Assembly: GCA_037962975.1 (NCBI GenBank)
Contig: JAYKXN010000214.1
Span: forward strand, 37,648-101,647
Origin: Clitoria ternatea
Lineage: Eukaryota; Streptophyta; Magnoliopsida; Fabales; Fabaceae
Direction of reading: 5' to 3'
DNA: 64,000 nt
Shown: piece after piece, positions 13,733-26,645 of the stretch
Layout of the letters: each line of letters starts with the position of its first letter
How positions within the stretch are numbered: position 1 is the first letter of the stretch
Made by a program: the position numbers and the translations under genes
Notes under the pieces: generated by a model
Database searches by the model: none
What the model was told of the DNA's origin: nothing
The model's input: the letters and a program-made list of their open reading frames with translations, nothing else

Positions 13733-14913
13733 TTAGTAGGGGTTACTTAGAACCACCGCAAGTAAGCATATTATTGAATTGGATGAAGAAAGTTAACAGC
13801 GATTCTGTAACTGCCGTTAATTTCCCGTTTAAATGGGCACGTGCAGGTCACGTGGTCTTTTTCCTTCCCATCATGGTTCTTTTATTTTCATTTCCCTCTT
13901 CTCCTAAATCCCTAACCCTTAATTTTTCTCATTTCCCTCTTATCTACCGCGTATCTCACTCTCTGTTCAGCACCTTTTCACTCTCTTCCTGTCATCTCTT
14001 AATCCTTTCTCCCCATCGTGCCTTTGTTCACATGTACCTTCTTATAGTCCTTGTCGTACCTCCGCTCGCTGCGCGACTGTGCCACCATGGAAGAGTCCCA
14101 ATGGTGAACCATCATGCCTTCAAACCACCACGCGTCTCATCTTCTCACTGTGACTAGCGTTCCACTGTAGCACCACTTCACTGTTACTATTGCCTCTAAA
14201 ATTTGAAGCTTCAACATTTTTGCTTCTTCCATTTCACGCTGAGTTTTATAAGGTTTTAATTTCTCATTTTGTTATTACTTATTTTTCTGCTTATGAAGTT
14301 TCTATATAGTTTCTGGGTTAGTCTTTCTTTTGTTGCAGTGATTTATGATTTTTGGGTTCCATTTTTGCTTCTGTTTATGCACTTTTACAGTTTCTGTTTA
14401 TGTGCTTTTACAGTATAAAAGAAAATCATGATTTCCTTTTGTCCAACAGTCTTCGCTGCTCTATTTTTTGGTTCTACCATCATATGCTTGATTTAGCATT
14501 TATCATTGGTTTTGGCTGGCTGCTCACCATATTGTAGAAGGATCCATATTTCTATTAAAGTTACTATTGTGAAACTGAATTAGTGTATCAATCTTTTTTT
14601 GTTTTTGTTATGTTTGATGGATTTAGATCATTGAAAGCATTTGGATCGACAAATTTTTCCATGATTCCTAATGGTAGTTCCCTTGGATTCATGGTTACAT
14701 CCTTTATTTGGTGTTTGTTCGAGCATGAAGATATGGTGTTTGATAACAGTTCTATGATGATTCATTGGTTCTGGTTCAGTTTTAGACTTTGTTTTTTGCC
14801 TATATTTTTCTTGAACACCAACTGTTTTATGAAATGCCTTTTCGTTGTTTTGCTTCTAATATTGTTTTCTCTTATTTTATCCCAGCATCAGTTTTGTTCA
14901 ATGTTGATGGCAG
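13733..14913 (+). other. Gene-like but unrecognised segment inside the CACTA element
   Basis: This 1.2 kb has a base composition unlike the satellites. It includes pyrimidine-rich tracts and CTAAATCCCTAACCC at about 13903-13917, which look like a plant promoter or 5' leader. A well-placed ATG (GCCACCATGG, about 14082-14091) opens a frame of only six codons. T-rich stretches ending in AG (for example TTTTATCCCAG at about 14874-14884) look intronic. Open frames of 61, 112 and 155 codons exist, but I recognise no domain, and the longest starts outside the transposon. It may be the upstream intron and leader of the captured gene or a second captured fragment. I cannot tell which. Confidence 0.45.
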
Positions 14914-15607
14914 AAAATTAGAGATATATTAAAAATGGCTTTTGGTGGATGCTATGTTGTTTTGATGATGACACTCTTCTCAATCTATACGGGGTTTATA
15001 TATAATGAATTCTTCTCTGTTCCATTTGAACTGTTTGGACCATCAGCCTATGGATGTCGTGATACTTCATGCAGGTGGTTACTAATATAATTTATTCAAA
15101 GTATTGATTGTCTTTTATGCTTGCTGGTAACCTTATATATGTGCGTAATATTTATTATTTCATCCTTAGGGATGCTTCCACCATAGGCTTAATTAAAGTA
15201 CGTGACGCTTACCCGTTTGGTGTGGATCCTAAATGGTATGGTACTCGGAGTGAACTGCCATTTCTTAACTCCTTGAAGATGAAGATGTCAATTCTACTAG
15301 GAGTATCTCAAATGAATCTTAGAATTATAATGAGTTACTATAATGCAAAATACTTTGAAAACAACATAAATATATGGTAATAGCAAAAGTACAACATTAG
15401 TTGAATGTGGTCTATGGTTTGTTGTTTATAGTGTTCACTATTCATTATATGCTTTTCTAATGTTGCTTCAGGTACCAGTTTGTTCCCCAGATGAAGTGGT
15501 GCACTGGATCAAAGGCTGACCTGTATCATGTGATGATATACATGTTCCTAAGTCCAACTGATGATTTAGGTGAAAACCAGCTTTTTGTTGGCCAACAGTT
15601 CCTTTAA
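14914..15607 (+). pseudogene. VHA-a: Captured V-type H+-ATPase subunit a (VHA-a) gene fragment, three exons, copy 1
   Basis: The translated exons match the central membrane part of plant vacuolar ATPase subunit a, the proton-translocating V0 subunit of vacuole and trans-Golgi membranes. Exon 1 (about 14914-15074) reads FGGCYVVLMM, then IYNEFFSVPFELFGPSAYG. Exon 2 (15170-15376) reads TIGLIKVRDAYPFGVDPKW, then LNSLKMKMSILLG. Exon 3 (15472-15607) reads YQFVPQ, then KWCTGSKADLYHVMIYMFLS and DDLGENQLFVGQQ. Introns have GT/AG borders, and the split Arg and Trp codons at the two joins are restored by splicing. Defects: only a few hundred residues' worth of gene is present; a one-base deletion near 14921-14924 shifts the frame just before ATGGCTTTTGG; and about 16 residues of a hydrophobic segment are missing in frame between VPQM and KWCTGS (near 15491). 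It lies inside a CACTA element, so transduplication by the transposon is the likely origin. Confidence 0.85.
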
Positions 15608-15704
15608 GTAAGAAATTTCAACTTTGATTTGCATCCATTTTTCTATTTAAAAATACTGAACAGAAGCCACATCACATCTGAACTCTCCACTGTTGAAAAA
15701 ACTG

Positions 15705-18700
15705 GTATGTGTTGAAAAAAATAATCAATGCACATTGTAAATTGAAAAAAGTCATATAAAAATTAACATGAAAAATTCTAAAACACATGTCATAAAAAGG
15801 ATAAGAGAAAATACATTAAAAATTAAGGAAAAATAAAATATATAATTTATATTTTTAATTAATATTAATATATTTTAAATTAAATGCATCAACTAAGACT
15901 TGGTGTCATCGCTTACGCAATTCTCTTTCAAAATAAACCTTAAAAAAAGAATATAATTATTAATAATATATAATTTGTTAATTAATTTTGTCACATTCTT
16001 TTACTATCAATCTTTACTATCAATAAATGGAAAAGGGAATTAATCAACTTCTATTGATAATTGATAGTGAAAGTGAGAGAATTCTAATGTTATAAAACGA
16101 CTAAAAAAACTTATAAAGACCTCATAAATGGACACACATGGATGGACGCACATACGCATGCACGAAAATTATTAAGTAGTTTCATTGTATGGAATCCAAA
16201 ACAACATTAAAAGTATTTATAAATATTGTATAAAACTTTTAAAAAAAAAAGAAATCTCGCCACTAGTGCATTTTCTATCACCGTATTCTGTTAATTTATG
16301 TTGATTAAGAAATTTAGTTATTTTTGGTACACATATTAGACTTGTCAATTATTCTTGGCATACTTTTAAAATTACATTGAATAATAAAGAAGAAAGATCA
16401 ATGATTATTTCGTATTCCATTGATATAAGTAGTATAAAGATTAATTTTTAAGAGTATGTGTTAAAAAAATAATCAATGCACATTGTAAATTGAAAAAAGT
16501 CATATAAAAATTAACATGAAAAATTCTAAAACACATGCCATAAAAAGGATAAGAGACAATACATTAAAAATTAAGGAAAAATATATTATTTATATTTTTA
16601 ATTAATATTAATATATTTTAAATTAAATGCATTAATTAAGACTTGTGTGATCCCTTACACGATTCTCTTACTAAATAAACCTTAAAAAATTAAAGAATAT
16701 AATTAATAATAATATATAGTTTGTTAATTAATTTTGTCACATTCTTTTACTATCGATCTTTACTATCAATAAATGGAAAAGGAAATTCATCATCTTCTAT
16801 TGATAATTGATAGTAAAAGTGAGAAAGTCTAATTAAGAATAATATTTATAAAATAATAACATATAATTGATATCAAAGATGACTAACTTCATTTAAGAAT
16901 GCTATTTGTAAAAATAATGATCATTTTGGTTATAAAACGACTAAAAAACTCACAAAGACTTCATAAATGCACACGCATGCATGGACGCACGTACACACGC
17001 ATAAAAATTATTAAGTAGTTTCATTCTATGGAATCTAGAACAACATTGAAAGTATTTATAAATATTGTATAAATCTTTTAAAAAGGAAAGAAGTCTCGCT
17101 ACTAGTTCTTTTTCTATCACCATATTATGTTATTTTATGTTGAGTAAGAAATTTAGTTATTTTAGGTAAACATATTAAACTTGTCAATTATTCTTGGTAT
17201 AGTTTTAAAATTATGTTGAATAATAGGATGAAAGAATAATGATTATTTATATTTTTAATTAATATTCTATATTTATATAAAAATTAACAAGACAAATTCT
17301 AAAACACATGTCATAAAATATATTATTTATATTTTTAATTAATATTATATATTTTAAATTAATACATCAATTAAAAACTGATGTGAACCCTTACGTGATT
17401 CTCTTACTAAATAAACCTTAAAAATAAAACAATATAATTATTAATAATATATAATTTGTTAATTATATTTGTCAGATTCCTTTACTATCGATCTTTACTA
17501 TCAATAAATTTAAAAAGGGAACTAATCAACCTCTATTGATAATTGATAGTAAAAGTGAAAGAATTCTAATTAATAATGTTATTTATAAAAATAATAACAT
17601 ATCATTGATATCAAAGATAACTGAATCCATTTAAGAATGCTATTTGTACAAATAATGATTCATTCACATCATAAAACGACTAAAAAAACTCATAAAGACT
17701 TTATAAATGGACACATATGCTTGGACGCACGTACGCACACATGAAAATTATTAAGTAGTGTCATTGTATGGAATCCAAAACAACATTGAAAGTATTTATA
17801 AATATTGTATAAAACTTTTAAAAAGAAAAGAAGTCTCGCCACTAGTATTTTTTCTATCATCATATTATGTTATTTTATGTTGATTAACAAATTTAGTTAA
17901 TTTAGGTAAATATATTAAACTTGTCAATTATTCTTGGTATACTTTTAAAATTACATTGAATAATAAAGAAGAAAGATCAATAATTATTTCATATTCCATT
18001 GATATAAATAGTATCAAGATTAATTAATAAGAGTATGTGTTGAAAAAAATAATCAATGTACATCGTAAATTGAAAGAAGTCATATAAAAATTAACATGAA
18101 AAATTCTAAAACACATGTCATAAAATGGATAAGAGAAAATACATTAAAAATTAAGGAAAAATAAATATATTATTTATAATTTTAATTAATATTAATATAT
18201 TTTAAATTAAATGCATCAATTAAGACTTGATGTGACCCCTTACATGATTCTCTTACTAAATAAACATCAAAAAATAAAAGAATATAATAATTAATAATAT
18301 ATAATTTGTTAATTAATTTTATCACATTCTTTTACTATCGATCTTTACTATCAATAAATGGAAAAGGGAATTAATCATCTTCTATTGATAATTGATAGCA
18401 AAAGTGAGAGAATCTAATTAAGAATAATATTTATAAAAATAATAACATATAATTGATATCAAAGATGACTAACTCCATTTAAGAATGCTATTTGTAACAA
18501 TAATGATTCATTCTGGTTATAAAACAACTAAAAAGACTCACATAGACCTCACAAATGCACACACATGCATGGATACACATACACACGCATGAAAATTATT
18601 AAGTAGTTTCATTGTATGGAATCCAAAACAACATTGAAAGTATTTATAAATATTGTATAAAACTTTTAAAAAGAAAAGAAGTCCCGCCACTAGTGCGTTT

Positions 18701-19153
18701 TGTATCACCATATTATGTTATTTTATGTTGATTAAGAAATTTAGTTATTTTAGGTAAACATGTTAAACTTATCAATTATTCTTGTGTTACTTTTAAAATT
18801 ACATTGAATAATAGAGAATAAAGATCAATGATTATTTCATATTCCACTGATATAAATAGTATCAAGATTATTTAATAAGAGTATATGTTGAAAAAAATAA
18901 TCAATGCACATTGTAAAATTAAAAAAGTCATATATAAATAAACATAAAAAATACTAAAACACATGTCATAAAAAGGATAAGAGAAAATACATTAAAAACT
19001 AAGGAAAAATAAAATATATGATTTATATTTTTAATTAATATTAATATATTTTAAATTAAATGCATCAATTAAGACTTGATGTGACCCCTTACACGATTCT
19101 CTTACTAAATAAACCTCAAAAAATAAAAGAATATAATAATTAATAATATATAT
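15705..19153 (+). repeat. Satellite A block carried inside the CACTA element (copy 1)
   Basis: About four A monomers lie inside the transposon, with landmarks near 16138, 16974, 17710 and 18556 (spacings of about 836, 736 and 846). The same irregular spacing series (840, 735, 847) occurs at 3674, 4514, 5249 and 6096 in the outer array. Private variants are shared, such as GAATCTAGAACAAC (17032 and 4574) and AAATAAACATCAAAAAAT. The block is therefore a sister of 3296-6689 at an offset of about 12.46 kb, with a few indels, and not a random piece of satellite. The left junction has an 11-bp TGTTGAAAAAA stretch on both sides. The right junction is at AATAATATATA/TGACTC. Confidence 0.88.
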
Positions 19154-19804
19154 GACTCTTTGAAGTAATTTTTTTAGGCAAGAAGAACCCATACATGAGT
19201 GAAATTAAAGTAATGATAATGTACAATTTTAATCATTACACATTTAATTAGTAGGAACTCATAAAAAGGTAAAAACTTATGTGCAGCAATATATATTACA
19301 TAAATGATAATTCAGACAAGAGGAGTTGGACTTCCATATTTGGAGCATGTTGCATATTTGGAATTTAGTTTTTATTTAAAACATCAATCTTCATATATAT
19401 ATATATATATATTACGTTAGTTTATTTATTTATTTTCAAAGATATGCAGTAGAGAGAAAGAATTATAGTATATGAGTAAAAGTTTATTAGCATTCTTTTC
19501 TACTTCGTTCCATATTAAAAGTTTAAGGACACCATTGGCAATTCTATAATTTTTCTGAGTTGGTTGTCAAAATATAGAGACACACATAAGATTTTAGTAT
19601 ATTAGAGATATTTGTATATATCTTGCATGACATTACCATTTTACAAAAAGACCAATTAAAATAAAAAGGAGACATTTGTATACATCTTGCATGAATTGAT
19701 GATATGAATTTCTATTCTTCTCACTTCATGAATTGATGGCCCTTATTTGTGGCATTTAAGAATGGTTAATATATATATTAATTTTTTTTTACTTTAGTTA
19801 ATAG
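19154..19804 (+). other. Non-coding 3' segment of the CACTA element (copy 1)
   Basis: This is unique AT-rich sequence between the satellite block and the subterminal motifs. It includes a short (TA)n run near 19391 and a partial direct repeat of CATTTGTATA-ATCTTGCATGA type at about 19610-19700. I see no ORF of note and no transposase remnant. It is copied almost unchanged at 57635-58281. Confidence 0.7.
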
Positions 19805-19977
19805 ATTAGTGGCGGTTTCTGTTGGAATACCGGTGGGTTAAAAAACCGCTATTAAAATTATTCCTGGCAGGATGTTTAGCAGTAGTTTTACAACCGCCGG
19901 TAATTATTTTGGTTGCGGTTAAAACTACTGCTAGTGCACGTTTAAAACCGCCACTAATTCCTGGTTTTCTTGTAGTG
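19805..19977 (+). repeat. CACTA right terminus with nested subterminal inverted repeats (copy 1)
   Basis: GCGGTT/AACCGC motifs are packed into this end, as in CACTA subterminal regions that bind the element's own protein. Two perfect inverted pairs are nested. ATTAGTGGCGGTTT (19805-19818) pairs with AAACCGCCACTAAT (19945-19958). AGCAGTAGTTTTA (19878-19890) pairs with TAAAACTACTGCT (19920-19932). The end itself is TTTTCTTGTAGTG. Confidence 0.8.
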
Positions 19978-20141
19978 AGGCTATGATGAGTGACACCCCT
20001 ATTTAGAGTAAAAAAGAAAGGACTTCATTTTCTTGTTTTTGAAGAGTAATATAGAGAACCATTTTTAAAAAGTTTAATACGTAGTTAATCTTAATGTTTT
20101 ATAAGTTTGGCTTTTTCTTAAACCTATTAAATTTTATTATT

Positions 20142-20174
<33 letters not shown>

Positions 20175-23100
20175 TTGTGTGTATGCACATTAATAATTCA
20201 TTTTCAAATCCATATTTTAAAATTTAGGGTAAAGTTTTTGACATAGTAAAGTAACATATAAATGATGGATTTGTAAATCAATTATACATATACATACATA
20301 AAGAGATATGATTCTCAAATATCTCTTAATATTTGTTCATATAAGACTCATTTTTTAAATACTTATTATTTGAATTTAATAATTCTAACATTCTAAAATT
20401 AGCCATCCAAATATTGTCTAAGGCTTAGCTCTTCAATTCTAAAAATAAAATTCAAACTTATATAATGAAGTTTCAATATGCTTGTGAGTTCAAGTATTCT
20501 TTGAAACCCTTGAAAATTTTATTTAGGAATTACTTATATGATGGAAACTAATAGATAAAGCATTTTTTAAGCTTGTATAGTCCATTTAAATGTTAATTTT
20601 GAGCTCAAATTATGTTGAGTTATGATCCTTTAAAACTCAATTTGGATATTATTTGTTCATTAATATGCCGGTACTGACACATCTTTGAAATCTAAAAACA
20701 AAACATATAGAATAATAACTTTATAATTTTAAAATATTATAAAATTAAAAATAGTTATGGTAATTGTTTTTATAATTTTACTACTTACATTTTTGAAATC
20801 ATAGTGACCTTGTAGACATTATAAATATAGCTAAATAGACTTGATAAGCAAATCTTAGAATAATTTAACTAAAAGAAAAATATGGTTATGTTGTAAGGCA
20901 ATGTAGACCACATGTGTGTAGGCTATGATGAGTAACACCCCTATTTAGAGTAAAAAAGAAAGGACTTCATTTTCTTGTTTTTGAAGAGTATAATAGGGAA
21001 CCATTTTTAAAAAGTTTAATATGTACTTAATCTTAATGTTTTATAAGTATGGCTTCTTCTTAAACCTATTAAAAGTTATTATTATGTTCTTTACTCATAT
21101 ATATATATATATATATTTGTTTGTATGCACATTAATAATTCATTTTAAATTAATATTTTAAAGTTTAGGGTAAAGTTTTTGACAAAGTAAAGTAACATAA
21201 AAATAATTGATTTACAAATCAATTATACATATACATACATGAATAGATATGATTCTCAGATATCTCTTAATATGTGTTCACATAAGACTCGTTTTGTAAA
21301 TACTTATTATTTGAATTTAATAATTCTAACATTCTAAAATTTGTCATCCAAATATACTCTAAGGTTTAGCTCTTCAATGCTAAAAATTAAATTCAAACTT
21401 CAATAAGAAATTGTCAATATGATTGCGAGTTAAAGAATTCCTTGAAACCCTAGAAAATTTTATTTAGGAATAACTTGTTTGATGAAAACTAATACGTGAA
21501 GCATTTTCAAAGCTTGTGTAGTCCATTTAAATGCTAATATTGAGCTCAAATGATGTTCAGTTATGATCTTTTAAAGCTTAATTTAGATATTGTTTGTTCC
21601 TTAATATGTCGGTAGTGCCCATCTTTGAAATCTAAAAACAAATCATATAGAATAACAACTTAATAATTTTAAAATATTATAAAATTAAAATTAAAAATAG
21701 TTATGGTAATTGTTTTTATAATTTTACTAGTTGCATTTTTGAAATCATAGTGACCTAATAGACATTATAAATATAGCTAAATAGACTTGATAAGCAAACT
21801 TAGGACAATTTCACTTAAAGCAAAAATATGGTTGTGTTGTGAGGCAATGTTGACCACGTATGTGTAGCATATGATGAGTGACACCCCTATTTAGAGTAAA
21901 AAAGAAAGGACTTCATTTTCTTGTTTTTGAAGAGTATAATAGGGAACCATTTTTAAAAGTTTAATATGTACTTAATCTTAATGTTTTATAAGTTTGGCTT
22001 ATTCTTAAACCTATTAAAAGTTATTATTATGTTCTTTACTCATATATATATATATATATATATTTGTTTGTATGCACATTAATAATTCATTTTAAATTAA
22101 TATTTTAAAGTTTAGGGTAAAGTTTTTGACATAGTAAAGTAACATAAAAATAATTGATTTACAAATCAATTATACATATACATACATGAATAGATATGAT
22201 TCTCAGATATCTCTTAATATTTGTTCACATAAGACTCATTTTGTAAATACTTATTATTTGAATTCTAACATTCTAAAATTAGCCATCCAAATATACTCTA
22301 AGGTTTAGCTCTTCAATGCTAAAAATTAAATTCAAACTTCAATAAGAAATTGTCAATATGATTGCGAGTTAAAGAATTCTTTGAAACCCCAGAAAATTTT
22401 ATTTAGGAATAACTTGTTTGATGAAAACTAATATGTGAAGCATTTTCAAAGCTTGTGTAGTCCATTTAAATGCTAATATTGAGCTCAAATGATGTTCAGT
22501 TATGATCTTTTAAAGCTTAATTTAGATATTGTTTGTTCTTTAATATGTCGGTAGTGACCCATCTTTGAAATCTAAAAACAAATCATATAGAATAACAACT
22601 TAATAATTTTAAAATATTATAAAATTAAAATTAAAAATAGTTATGGTAATTGTTTTTATAACTTTACTAGTTGCATTTTTGAAATCATAGTGACCTAATA
22701 GACATTATAAATATAGCTAAATAGACTTGATAAGCAAACCTTAGGACAATTTAACTTAAAGCAAAAATATGGTTGTGTTATGAGGCAATGTTGACCACGT
22801 ATGTGTAGCATATGATGAGTGACACCCCTATTTAGAGTAAAAAAGAAAGGACTTCATTTTCTTGTTTTTGAAGAGTAATATAGAGAACCAGTTTTAAAAA
22901 GTTTAATATGTAGTTAATCTTAAACTTTTATAAGTTTGGCTTCTTCTTAAGCCTATTAAATGTTATTATTATATTCTTTACTTATATATATATATATATA
23001 TATAATATTTGTGTGTGTACACATTAATATTCAATTTTTAAATCAATATTTTAAAATTTAGGGTAAAGTTTTTGACATAGTAAAGTAACATATAAATGAT

Positions 23101-23922
23101 GGATTTGCAAATCAATTATACATATACATACATGGATAGATATAATTCTCAAAAATCTCTTAATACTTGTTCACATAAGACTAATTTTGTAAATACTTAT
23201 TATTTGAATCTAATAATTATAACATTCTAAAATTAGCCATCCAAATATACTCTAAGGTTTAGCTCTTCAATGCTAAAAATCAAATTAAATAAGAAATTTT
23301 CAATATGATTATAAGTTCAAGAATTCTTTGAAACACCAAAAAATTTTATCTAGGAATAACTTATTTGATGGAAACTAATACGTGAAGAATTTTTAAAGCT
23401 TGTCTAGTCCATTTAAATGCTAATATTGAGCTCAAATTATGTTGAGTTATGATCTTTTAAAGCTTAATTTAGATATTGTTTTTTCCTTAATATGTCGGTA
23501 CTGACCCATCTTTTAAATCTAAAAATAAACCATATAGAATAACAACTTAATAATTTTAAAATATTATAAAATTAAAAATATGTATGGTAATTGTTTTTAT
23601 ATTTGTACTAGTTACATTTTTGAAATCATAGTGACCTAATAGATATTATAAATATAGCTAAATAGACATGATAAACAAACCTTAGGACAATTTCACTAAA
23701 AGGAAAAGTATGGTTGTGTTGTGAGGCAATGTTGACCATGTATGTGTAGGATATGATGAGTGACACCCCTATTTAGAGTAAAAAAGAGAGGACTTCATTT
23801 TCTTATTTTTGAAGAGTAATATAGAGAACCATTTTTAAAAAGTTTAATATGTAGTTAATCTTAATGTTTTATAAGTTTGACTTCTTCTTAAACCTATTAA
23901 ATGTTATTATTATGTTCTTTAC

Positions 23923-23962
<40 letters not shown>

Positions 23963-25811
23963 GTGTGTACACATTAATAATTCATTTTTAAATCATTATT
24001 CTAAAATTTAGGGTAAAGGTTTTGATATAGTAAATTAACATAAAAATGATGGATTTGCAAATCAATTATACATATACATACATGAATAGTTATGATTCTC
24101 ATATATCTCTTAATATTTTTTCACATAAAACTAATTTTGTAAATACATATTATTTGAATTTAATAATTCTAACATTCTAAAATTAGTCATCCAAATATAC
24201 TCTAAGGTTTAGCTCTTTAATGGTAAAAATCAAATTCAAACTTCAATAACAATTTTTCATAATGATTGTTAGTTAAAGAATTATTTGAAACCCCATGAAA
24301 TTTTATTTAAGAATTACTTATTATATGGAAACAAATAGATGAAGCATTTTCAAAGCTTGTGTAGTCCATTTAAATGCTAATTTTGAGCTTAAATTATGTT
24401 GAGTTATGATCTTTTAAAGCTTAATTTAGATATAATTTGTTCTTTGATATGTCGGTATGACTCATCTTCGAAATCTAAAAACAAAAATATAGAATAAGAA
24501 CTTAATATTTTAAAATATTATAAAGTTAAAAATAACTATGGTAATTGTTTTTATAATTATACTAGTTATATTTTGGAAATCATAGTGACCTAATAGACAT
24601 TATAAATTTAGCTAAGTAGACTTGATAAGCAAACCATAGGACAATTTCACTGAAAGAAAAAATATGATTGTGTTGTGAGGCAATGTTGACCACATATGTG
24701 TAGGTTATGATGACTGACACAACTATTTAGAGTGAAAAAGAAAAGACTTCATTTTCTTGTTTTTGAAGAGTAATATAGAGAAACATTTTTTAAAAGTTTA
24801 ATATATAGTTAAGCTTAATGTTTTATAAGTTTGACTTCTTCTTAAACCTATTCAATGTTATTATTATGTTCTTTACTCTTATATATATATATATATTTAT
24901 ATGTTTGTGTGTGTACACATTAATAATTCATTTGTAAATCAATGTTTTAGACTTTAAGGTAAAGTTTTTGACATAGTAAATTTGCAAATCAGTTATAGAT
25001 ATAGATACGTGACTAGATATGATTCTCAGATATATCTTAATATTTCTTCACATAAGACTTGTTTTGTAAATACTTATTATTTGAATTTAATAATTCTAAT
25101 ATTCTAAAATTAGCCATCAAAATATACTCTAAGTTTTAGCTCTTCAGTGCTAAAAATAAATTCAAACTTCAATAACAAATTTTCAATATGGTTCTGAGTT
25201 CAAGAATTCTTTGAAACCCCTTGAAATTTTATTTAGAAATTACTTATTTGATGGAAACTAATAGATGAAGCATTTTCAAAGCTTGTGTAGTCCACTTAAA
25301 TGCTAATTTTGAGCTCAAATTATCTTGAGTTATGATCTTTTAAAGCTCAATTTAGATATTGTTTATTCCTTAATATGTCAGTACTGACTCATCTTTGAAA
25401 TCTAAAAACAAAACATATAAAACAACAACTTAATAATTTTAAAATATTATAAAGTTAAAATTAAAAATAGTTATCGTAATTGTTTTTATAATTATACTAG
25501 TTATATTTTTGAAATCATAGTGATCTAATAAACATTATAAATTTAGCTAAATAGACTTCATAAGCAAACCTTAGGACAATTTCACTGAAAGAAACAATAT
25601 GGTTATGTTGTGAGGCAATGTTGACAACATATGTGTAGGCTATGATGAGTAGCACCCCTATTTAGAGTAAAAAAGAAAGGACTCAATTTTTTTATTTTTG
25701 AAGAATAATATGGAAAACCATTTTTAAAAAGTTAAATATGTAGTTAATCTTAATGTTTATAAGTTTGATTTCTTCTTAAACCTATTAAATGTTATTATTA
25801 TGTTCTTTGCT

Positions 25812-25842
<31 letters not shown>

Positions 25843-25902
25843 ACACACTAATAATTCATTTTTGAATCAATGTTTTAAAATATAGGATAAAGATTTTGAC
25901 AT
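19978..25902 (+). repeat. Satellite family B, right tandem array (copy 1)
   Basis: The B monomer resumes with AGGCTATGATGAG after the CACTA element. Landmarks lie near 20668, 21609, 22547, 23494, 24452 and 25378, each about 940 bp apart. The stretches starting near 20940 and 21880 are very alike (both read GTATAATAGGGAACCA), which indicates a recent one-monomer duplication. The array passes back to family A at GATTTTGACATA/TTAAACTTG, with ACATA shared by both families. Confidence 0.88.
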
Positions 25903-26645
25903 ATTAAACTTGTCAACTAATCTTAGTATACTTTTAAAATTTCATTGAGTAATAAAGAAGAAAGATCAATGATTATTACATTTTCCACTAATATAAAAAG
26001 TATCAAGATTATTAATAAAAGTATGTGTTGAAAAACATAATCAATGCACATTGTAAATTGAAAGAAGTCATATAAAAATTAACATGAAAAATTCTAAAAC
26101 ACATGTCACAAAAAGGATAAGAGAAAATACATTAAAAATTAAGGAAAACTAAAATATATTATTTATATTATTAATTAATATTAATATATTTTAAATTAAA
26201 TGCATCAACTAAGAATAATATTTATAAAAATAATAACATATAATTGATATCAAAGATGACTGAATCTATTAAAGAATGTTATTTATACAAATAATGATTC
26301 ATTCATGTTATAAAATGACTAAAAAGAGTTACAGAGACTTCATAAATGGACACGCATGGATGCACGTACGCATGCACGAGAATTATTCAATAGTTTCATT
26401 GTATGGAATCCAAAACAACCTTGAAAGTATTTATAAACATTGTATAAAACTTTTAAAAAGAAAAGAAGTCTCGCTACTAGTTCTTTTTCAATCACCATAT
26501 TATGTTATTTTATGTTGATTAAGAAATTTAGTTATTTTAGGTAAACATATTAAACTTGTCAATTATTTTTGGTATACTTTTAAAATTACATTGAATAATA
26601 AGGAAGAAATATCAATGATTATTTCTTATTCCATTGATATAAATA
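25903..26645 (+). repeat. Satellite family A, forward segment right of the B block
   Basis: Less than one A monomer in forward orientation, with its landmark near 26350. The first 92 bp (TTAAACTTG to CACTAATATA) repeats the last 92 bp of A sequence left of the B block (7995-8086). The B block is therefore flanked by the same part of the A monomer. The segment ends at an inversion point. Confidence 0.85.

Larger units (their letters stand above)
13699..19977 (+). mobile_element. Non-autonomous CACTA (En/Spm-type) transposon, copy 1, carrying a gene fragment and a satellite block
   Basis: The left end begins CACTATAAGAAATACGCGG. The right end, read on the minus strand, begins CACTACAAGAAAACCAGG. 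The first 12 bases of the two ends agree except at one position. A 3-bp AGG duplication flanks the element, and joining the flanks across it restores a normal-length B monomer of about 950 bp. Contents in order: terminal GCGGTT-rich motifs; a gene-like segment of unknown origin; a vacuolar ATPase subunit a fragment with introns; 3.45 kb of satellite A; a non-coding 3' segment; and a subterminal array of GCGGTT/AACCGC motifs. No transposase coding sequence is visible, so any movement would have depended on an autonomous relative. The second copy at 52180-58454 has the same site and the same target duplication, so it arose by segmental duplication and not by a second insertion. Confidence 0.88.

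Noticed and set aside
14082..14108. Good-context ATG inside the CACTA element
   Set aside because: The frame stops after six codons and matches no VHA-a start.
13690..14157. ORF of 155 codons at the left edge of the CACTA element
   Set aside because: It starts in satellite B outside the transposon and runs through a leader-like, pyrimidine-rich stretch. I see no recognisable domain. Its copy at 52171-52638 differs by several amino acid changes in its first half, with no sign of constraint.
14583..14921. ORF of 112 codons upstream of the VHA-a exons
   Set aside because: T-rich sequence ending in acceptor-like AG, more like intron than exon. The amino acids resemble nothing I know.
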